Shown here one piece after another: positions 17,838-25,713 of a stretch of DNA of 64,000 nucleotides. The position numbers were made by a program, and so were the translations under genes. Position 1 is the first letter of the stretch. Each line of letters opens with the position of its first letter. This DNA comes from Nocardia arthritidis (GTDB lineage: Bacteria; Actinomycetota; Actinomycetes; Mycobacteriales; Mycobacteriaceae). Below the pieces are notes generated by a model. It searched no databases, had not been told where the DNA came from, and was given only the letters and a program-made list of their open reading frames with translations. Where the stretch lies: the NCBI RefSeq assembly GCF_011801145.1, contig NZ_CP046172.1, positions 2,914,001 to 2,978,000 on the forward strand, written 5' to 3'.

Positions 17838-19752
17838 GCACGAACAAGTTCGACGAGGGAGCGCAGTGAAGCACGCGGTCGTGACGGGGGCGACCAACGG
17901 GATCGGCGAGGCGATCGCACGTGGCCTCGCCGGACCCGGCCGGATGGTAACGCTGGTGGGCCGCAGCGATTCTCGGCTCCGCGCGGCTCGGGATCGGATC
18001 GCCGCGGAGGTGCCCGGCGCCGAACTCGCCTTGGCGCGGGCCGATTTCGCCGAACTGGACGAGGTGCGCGGTCTCGCCGAAGGACTGTCGGCCGGGCCGC
18101 CACCGGATGTCGTGGTCAGCAATGCCGCCGTGGTGGCGCCCGTGGACCGCATGACGTCCGCCGGTCTGCCCCGGATGCTGACCATCAACTATCTCGCGCC
18201 GTATCTGCTCTTGCGGACCCTGTCCGCGATGGTGGATCACGCCAGGTTGATCATCATCGGCTCGGACCCGGTCCTGCTGGCGCACGAGCCGGTCGATCTG
18301 GACGACATCATCTGCGCCGACCCCGAACGCCTCGGCGAGCACACCGGCCTGTGGCCGTACTACGGGTATGCGCGCAGCAAGAATATGAATACGATGTTCG
18401 CCCATGCCCTCGCCCGGCGGCTGGACGGCACCGGCGTCACCGTCAATGTCTGTCACCCCGGCACGATTGCCGGTACGGGGCTCGGCACGGAGGCGCCGGG
18501 GCTCGGCCCGATCATCGTGCGGGCACACCGCGACGGGATTCTGCCGCAGCCCGGTCCGCAGCCCGGTGTCGGGCGTTGGGAGCATGGTCGGTCCGATCCC
18601 GCGGAGCTGCCAGGTCCCGAGGTCGGCGCGCGGACACCCATCTGGTTGGCCGTCTCGCCCGAGCTGGACGGGATAACCGGCCGCTTCTATGCCGGCCGCA
18701 CTCCGGTCGAGCCCGCGCCCCACACCACCGATCCCGAACGCTGCGAACGACTTTGGCGAGAGACCGCCGCACTGGTCGGCCTCGCTCCGTGAAAGACCTT
18801 GTCGCTCAGGTGGACCGGCCCCAAAGTCCCCCGCTGATCTCGGCCGGGGCAGCCAGTGACGTTCAGGGTCGAACGGGCGGAAATCGGCGGCGATGTGACC
18901 TATGAGCCGGGGCAGAGCCGGATGCTGGTTGCGCCGGTGCCACAGCATGGAGTGCGGATAGCCGGGGGTCGGGTCGACGATCAGGATCTGGCAGATGTCG
19001 GGATGCCAAGGGACGCGCAATCGTTCGCCGGAGAACATGTAGACATCGGGTGATCCGGCGATCTCGTCGAGCGTGTGATCCAAGCCGAAGTTCGGTCCAT
19101 CGGCATCGATGGTGAGCCCGAAGGCTTGGGCGAGATCGTCGTAGAACTGCGCCCATTCGCTGCCCGGCTCGTTGCCGGGCATCCGGGCGATCGAATTCCC
19201 GAGATCGGCGAGCTGGATTCGGCGCTGGTCGGCCAGCGGGTGTTTGCGGCCCACCAGAATATGCAGCGGTTCGAGATACGCGGGCATATGTTCGATGGCG
19301 GGATCCAGCGCACCGACCACCCGCGCGAAGGCGACATCGATCGTGCCGTCGATCAACGCGGACCGCCCGCTGCGCAGTCCGCTGGACGTCACGACGTCGA
19401 TCTCCACATCCTGATGGATCTCGTGGAACGTCCTGACCAGTTCGGTGGCCGTGAGGCGGGTGCCGAGCACGTCGACGCGCAGCGGACGATTGCGCCCCCG
19501 CAGTGAGGCGGTGGCTTGATCGGCCAGCGCGATGAGGGCTCGGGCCTGGGGGAGGAAGGCGAGTCCGTCCTCGGTGAGTGTGTTCCCCTGCCGGGATCGG
19601 CGGAACAGCGTTGTGCCCAATGCGGTTTCCAGCTTCGAGATTCGCTTGGAGATCGCCTGCTGGGTCAGCCCCAACTGGTCCGCGGCCTCGCTGAAGTGCA
19701 GGCGGTCGGCGATGGTGATGAAGGCGCGGACCGCACCTAGGTCCAGCTCCAA
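17716..19752 (-). CDS. LysR-type regulator with no stop codon at the family's normal length
   Basis: The first 305 or so residues are a full LysR regulator: winged helix with LTQQAISKRISKLE, then an effector-binding domain with the FRPFDPERHW end seen in family members. The TTG start is placed behind AGAGGAG. The reading frame has no stop where such proteins normally end (about 18837). It runs on antisense through the whole convergent SDR gene to 17716, giving 678 residues. The tail reads like antisense translation (rich in Arg, Gly, Pro and Gln), so the functional protein is probably the N-terminal part. A lost stop codon or a sequence error is possible. It may control the surrounding cluster. 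Confidence 0.72.
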   Translation of the reverse strand: MELDLGAVRAFITIADRLHFSEAADQLGLTQQAISKRISKLETALGTTLFRRSRQGNTLTEDGLAFLPQARALIALADQATASLRGRNRPLRVDVLGTRLTATELVRTFHEIHQDVEIDVVTSSGLRSGRSALIDGTIDVAFARVVGALDPAIEHMPAYLEPLHILVGRKHPLADQRRIQLADLGNSIARMPGNEPGSEWAQFYDDLAQAFGLTIDADGPNFGLDHTLDEIAGSPDVYMFSGERLRVPWHPDICQILIVDPTPGYPHSMLWHRRNQHPALPRLIGHIAADFRPFDPERHWLPRPRSAGDFGAGPPERQGLSRSEADQCGGLSPKSFAAFGIGGVGRGLDRSAAGIEAAGYPVQLGRDGQPDGCPRADLGTWQLRGIGPTMLPTPDTGLRTGLRQNPVAVCPHDDRAEPRRLRAEPRTGNRAGVTDIDGDAGAVQPPGEGMGEHRIHILAARIPVVRPQAGVLAEAFGVGADDVVQIDRLVRQQDRVRADDDQPGVIHHRGQGPQEQIRREIVDGQHPGQTGGRHAVHGRHHGGIADHDIRWRPGRQSFGETAHLVQFGEIGPRQGEFGAGHLRGDPIPSRAEPRIAAAHQRYHPAGSGEATCDRLADPVGRPRHDRVLHCAPSSNLFVLKRTRQPAGRCRRAAAGRPPGPPTGGPDAAGRSTRRRCRW
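17866..18792 (+). CDS. SDR family oxidoreductase, protochlorophyllide-reductase/retinol-dehydrogenase-like
   Basis: A 308-residue SDR starting at a GTG behind GAGGGAG. TGATNGIG binds the cofactor, VVSNAAV replaces the usual NNAG, Ser of IIGSDP and Tyr/Lys of YYGYARSKN form the catalytic set. The length and the YARSKN segment resemble the larger SDRs that include retinol and protochlorophyllide oxidoreductases. It follows the dioxygenase gene by 28 nt, so the two are likely co-transcribed and may act in turn on one position. Its 3' half is covered by the antisense open frame of the LysR gene. Confidence 0.87.
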   Translation: MKHAVVTGATNGIGEAIARGLAGPGRMVTLVGRSDSRLRAARDRIAAEVPGAELALARADFAELDEVRGLAEGLSAGPPPDVVVSNAAVVAPVDRMTSAGLPRMLTINYLAPYLLLRTLSAMVDHARLIIIGSDPVLLAHEPVDLDDIICADPERLGEHTGLWPYYGYARSKNMNTMFAHALARRLDGTGVTVNVCHPGTIAGTGLGTEAPGLGPIIVRAHRDGILPQPGPQPGVGRWEHGRSDPAELPGPEVGARTPIWLAVSPELDGITGRFYAGRTPVEPAPHTTDPERCERLWRETAALVGLAP

Positions 19753-20480
19753 ACCTGCTCCTCTCACAACAGTTGGCTGTCGGGCCGGATGCACCGGTTG
19801 TTGGACAGGGGACGCGTCATCGAGTCAAATGTTCAACCAGGACGACAGTACAAGAAGGAGTGCGCACCGGAGCCTCGGCCCCAGCGATCCCGTCGTATGA
19901 GGAGGCGGAGATTTTACATTCAAGTATGAATGGAATTCCGTCGCGATCGATGTCGGCTATCTCGACGAGCCACCTCGATCGGTGGTCGCGCGCCCGGGTG
20001 CCTGTGTACGAGAGTCGTTGGCGTATACCGGCATCGGCGGGAGTGGAGCAGGGGAAGATTCCGACTGCTCTGTGGCGCAAAACTTTTCCGTTCGGTGGTA
20101 TTGAATCGATCAGGCATCGGAGCGTGATCGTTGTTGTGGCAGTGGCGTTTTCGTCGACCGAGACGTGCGCCGAGCTGGGATTCGATACCTGTTCCAAGGT
20201 TCCGGCTGGAACAAACTTTCAGGTACGGTAACATCATCGATAGATAGGATGTTGTTTAGTCGGATCGCCTGGAAAAAGGGGGTTTTGCGAGTCTGAGTCG
20301 GCTGAGAGCCTCCGATCATGGATTCTCCGTGGACATCTCGATCTCCGCTACCCGCATGGGAATCGTATTGCCTTTGTGGGCACGAGATGTCGCTTCGGCG
20401 GAATGTGATGCGCGCTCTCGGATATGGGGAAGACGGCCGGGTATGGTAAAGCCCGCGGCAGCCATGGGAAGAAAGATTTG
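19753..20480. other. Intergenic region between divergent LysR and LuxR genes
   Basis: About 730 bases with lower GC than the flanks and no coding frame I can support. It must hold both regulator promoters. One weak resemblance to the cluster operator half-site (AAACTTTCAGGTAC near 20212) was seen but is not convincing. No hairpin terminator was found. Confidence 0.5.
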
Positions 20481-20849
20481 ATGTCTGAAGAGCTTGGGCA
20501 GGGAAATCTGGTTCGGCAAGATTGCTCGACCGAGGATACTCCTCCGACATGGCACAACGAGACGGCGCGGGCAGCATTGTTGTCGTCTCGGGAGATTCAA
20601 GTGTTCTGGTTGCTTGGGAATGGGCAGTCGAACCGGGCCATTGCCGGTCGATTGCAGATCACCGAACGTACGGTAAAAGCGCACGTGGCACGAATCATGG
20701 CAAAGCTCGGTGTCGAATCACGTTTGCAGGCCGGGCTGGTCTCGTACGCCTATCAGCTTGCGAGACAAGATGATAGCGTGCGCAGTGTGCTGGGACGAGG
20801 GTGTTCGTGTCCCTATATGCCGAATCACCTCGAATCGGCGATCTGCTGA
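20481..20849 (+). CDS. Small LuxR-type DNA-binding regulator
   Basis: A 122-residue protein with a complete C-terminal LuxR helix-turn-helix (LSSREIQVFWLLGNG then NRAIAGRLQITERTVKAHV) and almost nothing else. It has no receiver or autoinducer domain. The ATG is chosen for the GGGAAGAAAG just upstream. It faces the carrier-protein gene tail to tail. Stand-alone LuxR domains of this size are common pathway activators in actinobacterial clusters, so it is a candidate to bind the repeated operator; that is inference. Confidence 0.85.
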   Translation: MSEELGQGNLVRQDCSTEDTPPTWHNETARAALLSSREIQVFWLLGNGQSNRAIAGRLQITERTVKAHVARIMAKLGVESRLQAGLVSYAYQLARQDDSVRSVLGRGCSCPYMPNHLESAIC

Positions 20850-20907
20850 GTACGGCCCCGTCTCGGCGCGGTGGTCGTCCAACGGACCAGCGCGCCGAGA
20901 CGGAATC

Positions 20908-21183
20908 TCATGCCGACTGATCTCGACTCGCCTCGGTCGTGTCGACGATAAGTGCGGCAATGCAGTTGGCGTTGCGGAAATTTCGAACGTTGACGCTGGA
21001 TTGGTGCACGGCGCAGTCGAATTCCGAGCGGATGAAGCTGATCAGCTCCGCCGTGTTCACCGAGTTGAGGATGCCCCAGTCGAGTAGCGGGGTTTCGCCG
21101 TCCAGGTTGCTGGCCGGGTCGTCATCGAGAAACCGTTCCCGGATGAAAGCCAATAGTCGTTCGGTCAGTTCGACCTGCGTCAT
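20908..21183 (-). CDS. Stand-alone peptidyl/acyl carrier protein, pyrrole-carboxylate type
   Basis: A 91-residue carrier protein. The phosphopantetheine site is Ser41 in LLDWGILNSVNTAEL; Asn replaces the usual Asp before the serine, as occurs in type II carriers. Its ATG overlaps the stop of the prolyl-AMP ligase gene (ATGA). Position and size match PltL/RedO-type carriers, which hold L-proline while it is oxidised to pyrrole-2-carboxyl. Confidence 0.88.
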   Translation of the reverse strand: MTQVELTERLLAFIRERFLDDDPASNLDGETPLLDWGILNSVNTAELISFIRSEFDCAVHQSSVNVRNFRNANCIAALIVDTTEASRDQSA

Positions 21184-22676
21184 GTTGTACTCCTTGTGCT
21201 TTCGGCAGGGGGCACCGTTCGGTGCCCGCGTTCGGATGCCGCGAGGAGCGCGGCGCGGTCGGTCTTTCCGGTCCGTGTTCTGGGCAGCGACGGCACGAGG
21301 TGCACCTCGTCCGGGATCATGTAGCGCGGCAACCTTTCCGCGCTGTGACGCTTGATCTCCAGCACGCTGAGTCGCTGGTCCGGATGCGCCACCACGAATG
21401 CGGCGAGCCGGGCGTCGATACCCGTACCACGCACCGCCGCAACGGCTTCCGCCACGGCGGGGTGCGCGAGGAGCGTGGCCTCCACCTCCCCGAGCTCGAC
21501 CCGGTGGCCTCGAATCTTGAGCAGCTGATCCCGCCGCCCGAGATAGTCGAAGGAGCCGTCCTCGCGCACCCGCACCACATCCCCGGTCCGGTAGTCCCCG
21601 CGCTGCGGATCCTGCCCCCAGTAGCCCAGCATCACGGTCGGTCCCGCGACGATCAGCTCACCTTCTTCGCCCGATTCGGCCACCACACCGTCGGGGCGCT
21701 CGGCCCAGACCTTGTCGCCGCAGGTGGCCTGACCGATCGGTGCCGGCCGGTCACGCAGCAGATCGGCATCGGTCACCTCGTGCGCGGTGCACACGTTCGT
21801 CTCCGTCGGCCCGTACAGGTTCAGCAGCCGCGCTCCGGTCCATGCCCGTAGCCGGCGAACGTGTCCGATGGGGAACGGCTCGCCCGCGAAGAGTACGGCG
21901 CGCAGCGACGGCGGGGCCGGGGCGTCGAGCAGTCCGCCGTCGCGCATCATCAGCATGAGAACCGAGGGAACCGAATACCAGACGGTGATCCGCTGCTCGC
22001 GCAGAAACTCGGCGAGTTGCACTGGGGCATAGGCGAGTTCGGCGGGGATCAGATGAACCGAGGCCCCGGTGGCGAACGCCGCGTAGAGGTCGAGCACCGA
22101 TAGGTCGAAGGTCAGCGGCGCGTGGTTGGCGAACCTGTCGTCCGGCCCGGCGTCCAACATCGTGACGGCCCACTCCACAAAGGCGCGGGCATTTCCGTGG
22201 CTGATGCAGACACCCTTGGGCGCTCCCGTCGAGCCCGATGTGTAGAGGATGTAGGCCAGGTCGTCGGGGTCGGTGTCGACGATCTCGGCACGGGGTGCGG
22301 ACGAGGGGACCGACGGATCGAGCCATCCCGTATCCGGGGGAAGATCCGCGACGGGCGAGCGCGTGGAACACACCGCCGCGGCGGCGCAGTCCGCGGCGAG
22401 CGCCGCCACCCGGCTCGGCGGAGTTGTGCCGTCGACGGGCACGTAGGCCGCGCCGAGGCGCAGTACGGCCTGCATCGCGGCAATTGCGATGGGGGACTTG
22501 TCTTCCCACACGATTACCCGATCACCCCGGCCGACGCCCAGCCGCGCCAACGCATCGGCGGCGCCTGCCGCGGTCCGGACGAGTTCCGCATAGCTCAACT
22601 CACCCAGTGGCCCCGCGAGGGCCAACCGATCCGGATACCGATCGGCCGCGTCGAGAAGTAGTCGATGCAGACTCAC
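21180..22676 (-). CDS. L-prolyl-AMP ligase (stand-alone adenylation enzyme)
   Basis: A 498-residue adenylation enzyme with YTSGSTGAPKG (about 145-155), LYGPTETNV, YRTGD, GRRDQLLKIRGHRVELGEVE and the C-terminal catalytic Lys in RTRTGKTDR. The segments NHAPLTFDLSVLDLY, VWYSVPSVLMLMM and LFAGEPFP closely resemble PltF/RedM/CloN4-type proline-activating enzymes. The GTG start overlaps the dehydrogenase stop (GTGA). In the known pathway it charges the adjacent carrier protein with L-proline. Substrate assignment rests on motif likeness and on the neighbours, both of which agree. Confidence 0.88.
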   Translation of the reverse strand: MSLHRLLLDAADRYPDRLALAGPLGELSYAELVRTAAGAADALARLGVGRGDRVIVWEDKSPIAIAAMQAVLRLGAAYVPVDGTTPPSRVAALAADCAAAAVCSTRSPVADLPPDTGWLDPSVPSSAPRAEIVDTDPDDLAYILYTSGSTGAPKGVCISHGNARAFVEWAVTMLDAGPDDRFANHAPLTFDLSVLDLYAAFATGASVHLIPAELAYAPVQLAEFLREQRITVWYSVPSVLMLMMRDGGLLDAPAPPSLRAVLFAGEPFPIGHVRRLRAWTGARLLNLYGPTETNVCTAHEVTDADLLRDRPAPIGQATCGDKVWAERPDGVVAESGEEGELIVAGPTVMLGYWGQDPQRGDYRTGDVVRVREDGSFDYLGRRDQLLKIRGHRVELGEVEATLLAHPAVAEAVAAVRGTGIDARLAAFVVAHPDQRLSVLEIKRHSAERLPRYMIPDEVHLVPSLPRTRTGKTDRAALLAASERGHRTVPPAESTRSTT

Positions 22677-23800
22677 AGGCCCATCTCCCGGGCAATGATG
22701 TCGCGCTGAATCTCGTTGGTCCCGGAGAACAGTCGCGCCGGAACGGAATCCCGCAGATACCGCTCGACCCCGCCCTCGACCAGATATCCCGCCGAGCCGA
22801 AGATCTGAATGGCGTCGAGGCTGTTGGCCACCGCGGCCTCGGAAACCGTGACCTTGGACAGCGCGGCTGCGGCGGCTTGCTCCGGATGCCCCTGGTCGAT
22901 GAGCCAACACGCCCGGTACACCAACAGCCGGGCGGCCTCGAGCCGCTGCTTCATCGTCGCGATGCGATGCGATACGGCCTGGAACCTGGCGATGGGCCGA
23001 CCGAACTGCCGTCGCCGTCGCGCATGCGCGACACAGCGGTCGAGCTGATCGTCCATCATCCCGATATAGGTGGCGAACAGGCAGGCGCGCTCCCAGGTCA
23101 TGGCGTGCGCGAAGATCGCCGAACCCTGGCCCTCGTCGCCGAGTAGATAGTCCGCGGGCACCTGGCTGTCCTGGAATTCCACCCGTCCGGCCAGACATCC
23201 GTCCAATCCCATTTTGCGGAAGGGCGAGCCGAGCCGGATGCCGCTGCGGTCGGACGGGATCGCGAATGCGGAGATGCCGAGGAATCCGCCGTCGGGGGCC
23301 GTGGACGCGTACGTCACGAGGACGTCGGCGACCGGTCCGTTACTGACGAACGATTTCTCCCCGGCGATCACATACGAGTCGTCCTCGCGGCGCGCGGTCA
23401 CCGCGAGGCGACCGGTGTCGGAACCCGCATCGTCCTCGGTAATGGCGTTGGCCGCCGTCAGATCGCCCGCGGCGAGTCCCGGCAGCAGCTCCCCGCGCAG
23501 GCGTTCGGAGCCGAAATCCCGGATGGCTACGGCGCCGGCCAGGAGGTGGGCCGAGACCGCGAAGACGAGCCCGGTGTCGGGACACCCCCGGCCGAATGCC
23601 TCTAGGCAGAGTGCCGTGTCCAGCGCGCCGAAACCGCTGCCGCCGTACTCGGCAGGGATGCACAACCCGGTGAATCCGAGGGTCGCGGCGGTCTTCCACT
23701 TGTCGGCGGCGGACGCTTCGCCGTCCGTCAGCCGGTCCCGTGTCTTGTCGAGCAACTCCTCGTATCGTTCGAGCTGCGCGGCGGTCGGTGCAAAATCCAT
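22673..23800 (-). CDS. Acyl-CoA dehydrogenase-like flavoprotein, prolyl-carrier oxidase type
   Basis: A 375-residue acyl-CoA dehydrogenase fold. The MCAD-type base is absent (FSGTNE), but Glu237 in MTWERACL occupies the isovaleryl-CoA dehydrogenase-type base position, as reported for prolyl-carrier oxidases such as CloN3/PltE/RedW. GAGGACATAG precedes the ATG. In that pathway the enzyme oxidises prolyl-S-carrier to pyrrolyl-2-carboxyl-S-carrier using FAD. It is the first gene of the three-gene cassette, followed without gaps by ligase and carrier. Confidence 0.87.
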   Translation of the reverse strand: MDFAPTAAQLERYEELLDKTRDRLTDGEASAADKWKTAATLGFTGLCIPAEYGGSGFGALDTALCLEAFGRGCPDTGLVFAVSAHLLAGAVAIRDFGSERLRGELLPGLAAGDLTAANAITEDDAGSDTGRLAVTARREDDSYVIAGEKSFVSNGPVADVLVTYASTAPDGGFLGISAFAIPSDRSGIRLGSPFRKMGLDGCLAGRVEFQDSQVPADYLLGDEGQGSAIFAHAMTWERACLFATYIGMMDDQLDRCVAHARRRRQFGRPIARFQAVSHRIATMKQRLEAARLLVYRACWLIDQGHPEQAAAAALSKVTVSEAAVANSLDAIQIFGSAGYLVEGGVERYLRDSVPARLFSGTNEIQRDIIAREMGL

Positions 23801-23910
23801 CTATGTCCTCGAAACAAGGTAGCCGGTAAAGCCTGCCCGAACATTTCCCCAGGTGGAATTCCGCCGATGTCGGCCTGCTTGCATTCTCATGCCATGGTGA
23901 TCTTGCATTC

Positions 23911-23958
23911 AATAGAACTTTTGGACATGAACCTTTGGGCAAGTGCGATGGTTCAATT
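23911..23958. promoter_or_regulatory. Cluster operator copy D, divergent dehydrogenase-KAS III promoter region
   Basis: The half-sites AATAGAACTTTTGGACA and GTGCGATGGTTCAATT form an inverted repeat of 48 bp, with an additional TGAACCTTTGGGCA in the spacer as in copy C. TAGGAAT begins 23 nt after GTTCAA on the plus strand, and TGAGAAT begins 23 nt after GTTCTA on the minus strand. Confidence 0.7.
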
Positions 23959-24001
23959 TACGCGGGGCGGCACAGGGTCTAGGAATTGACTGGAGTGAGC
24001 C

Positions 24002-24052
24002 ATGAGCGTCGTATACGCGCGCTCGGTAAGAAAGCAGGTGCGTGCGCAGTGA
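24002..24052 (+). CDS. Possible 16-residue leader peptide upstream of the KAS III-like gene
   Basis: The ATG has GGAG 7 nt upstream (GGAGTGAGCC), a better ribosome site than that of the following gene. The frame encodes a basic peptide beginning MSVVYARSVRKQ and stops at TGA, which overlaps the GTG start of the next gene (GTGA). It may serve translational coupling only. Confidence 0.4.
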   Translation: MSVVYARSVRKQVRAQ

Positions 24053-25053
24053 GTAATATATTTCTATCCGGAATCGGTTCTGTGCTACCGGAGGCCGTAC
24101 CGGTCGACGAGGCTCTCGCGGCCGGTGCCTGGACGAAACGCGACGCCGCCGATACCCAACAACTCGCGGTTACCATTGCGTCGAGCGAACAGTATTCTCC
24201 CGATATGGCGGTGGACGCGGCGCGTCAGGCGCTCGGGCGGGCGCGGCTTTCTCCCGCGAAAATCGGCCTCGCATTACATTGCATGATGCTCACGCCCGGT
24301 GGCCGCCTCTGGCACGGTGCGCCCTATGTGCACCGGCGGCTCGGCGCACTGGCCGGCCGGTGTCTGGCCAGCGACCTGGATGCCGGATGTGATGGCGCCC
24401 TGGTGGCACTCGAGTTGGCGGCCGCATATCTCGCGGGCCGAAACGATGACGAACTCGCCCTCATTACCGCGGGTGATTGCTGGCGGGAACACGAGGTCGA
24501 TCGCTGGCGGACGTCCAGTAATCCATTCGGTGACGGCGCCGCGGCGGTCGTCGTTTCGCGTGCGGCCGGATTCGCGCGTATTGCCGGTATTGCGTCACGC
24601 AGCGATCCCGAATTGGAGCCGATCGGTCGCGGTCTGAACCCCTTTTCGCCCGAGCGCGAGAAACTCACCGGCCCGGTATATCTGCGCACGCGGCACGAGG
24701 AAATCGTGGATGGTGAACGTATCTGGCAGGTGGTGGCCGATGACGTCCGGTCGGTGGTCGATTCGGCGACCGAACAAGCCGGTATCCGCCTCGGTGATAT
24801 CGACCACGTCGTATGCCCATTCCTGGGATTACAACTGACCATGCAGCAATTTCTCACGCCGCTATCGCTCGACTCGAGCATCACGCCATGGGAGCTCTCG
24901 CGCCGGGTGGGGCATATCGGCCCGGCGGACCCGTTGGTCGGCCTGGACCACCTGGTCAACGTCGAACGCGTCGACTGGCGCTACATTCTCCTGCTCGCCC
25001 ACGGGCTCGGCGGAACGACAACCGCGGTAGTCCTCGAATCCACCGGAGCCTGA
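24049..25053 (+). CDS. KAS III-like acyltransferase lacking the condensing His and Asn
   Basis: A 334-residue FabH-fold protein, the usual length from the GTG chosen here. The nucleophile Cys114 is present (DLDAGCDGAL). The FabH His-Gln-Ala-Asn motif is replaced by CPFLG, and the second Asn position aligns with His in VGHIGP. Loss of the decarboxylation residues with the Cys kept is typical of KAS III relatives that transfer acyl groups, for example CloN2/CouN2 (pyrrole handover) and CerJ. It diverges from the pyrrole cassette across operator copy D. Transfer of the pyrrole-2-carboxyl group to the macrolide or to a second carrier is the best inference. In-frame starts at 23986 or 23995 are less likely. 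Confidence 0.85.
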   Translation: MSNIFLSGIGSVLPEAVPVDEALAAGAWTKRDAADTQQLAVTIASSEQYSPDMAVDAARQALGRARLSPAKIGLALHCMMLTPGGRLWHGAPYVHRRLGALAGRCLASDLDAGCDGALVALELAAAYLAGRNDDELALITAGDCWREHEVDRWRTSSNPFGDGAAAVVVSRAAGFARIAGIASRSDPELEPIGRGLNPFSPEREKLTGPVYLRTRHEEIVDGERIWQVVADDVRSVVDSATEQAGIRLGDIDHVVCPFLGLQLTMQQFLTPLSLDSSITPWELSRRVGHIGPADPLVGLDHLVNVERVDWRYILLLAHGLGGTTTAVVLESTGA

Positions 25054-25111
25054 CCACCGTCGCCTCGTCGGTTCCGCAAGTGCGGCAATATCATTCGTGA
25101 TGTGCGGCTGG

Positions 25112-25402
25112 TTACCCGGCGGCGCGATCGTCACCGAACAATGGAAGTTGCCCGGTCGAGGAGTGCCCGCCGATCCTGCGCAGGCAGCGCGCGCACGTCA
25201 CGTCCGCACGGGTCGGCTCCAGCGCTGCGGGGGACCATCCGGCGACGCCGGTGTGGCACAGCAACTCCGGAACCACTTCACCCCCGACCCACTCAGTGAA
25301 ACCGACCGCGTGCACGGTGCGCCCGGCCCGCACGACCGCGTGAACACCCGGGTCGCCGAACCGGGCCCGCGCGGAGGCAGCCAGGGGAGCAATGTCGGTC
25401 AT
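25112..25402 (-). CDS. Small protein with zinc-ribbon-like cysteines, unknown function
   Basis: A 96-residue frame containing LLCHTG and VTCARCLRRIG, which could form a Cys/His metal site. It ends close to the stop of the KAS III-like gene on the opposite strand. A start 10 codons upstream at 25432 is possible. Similar small CxxC proteins of unknown role are common in actinobacteria. No neighbour clarifies its job. Confidence 0.5.
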   Translation of the reverse strand: MTDIAPLAASARARFGDPGVHAVVRAGRTVHAVGFTEWVGGEVVPELLCHTGVAGWSPAALEPTRADVTCARCLRRIGGHSSTGQLPLFGDDRAAG

Positions 25403-25488
25403 ATGCCCAACGATAGGGGCAGCGACCGACACCCAGCACCAGGACTGTCGGAGAACTGACTAGATATCGCCCTGTCGAATTCGCCTTC

Positions 25489-25713
25489 CTACTTTGTAGG
25501 GCGGGCTGGTGGAACCGGCCTGCTGTCAACTGAAGGACGAGTCCGCGAGACGCGGACACCGGCGTTCGGCGAGGCACGGAATAATTGCCTCCCTTTTGAT
25601 CGGTGACCGCGACTGGTCGCACGGCTGTAGAAGTCCATTGCATCAGGGTCCTGCAGGAGGACGAGTGCGGTCGGGGTGGCGATGACGAGCGCAAGCCAGA
25701 GGGTGGCTGTCAT
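25489..25713 (-). CDS. Small membrane-anchored protein coupled to the ligase gene
   Basis: A 74-residue frame whose ATG overlaps the ligase stop (ATGA) and has GAGGGGGG just upstream, so translation is well supported. The N terminus is hydrophobic (TATLWLALVIATPTALVLL), enough for one membrane segment or a signal anchor, followed by a polar, basic tail. No family is recognised. Being third in the SDR-ligase operon suggests a part in the same lipid process. Confidence 0.55.
   Translation of the reverse strand: MTATLWLALVIATPTALVLLQDPDAMDFYSRATSRGHRSKGRQLFRASPNAGVRVSRTRPSVDSRPVPPARPTK

Noticed and set aside
19773..20237. Short frames on both strands between the LysR and LuxR genes
   Set aside because: No ribosome sites, no recognised features, and composition like non-coding sequence.
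22677..23198. N-terminal extension of the prolyl-AMP ligase to 23198
   Set aside because: The extra residues are antisense-like and overlap the dehydrogenase gene; the GTG at 22676 begins at the family's normal N terminus.
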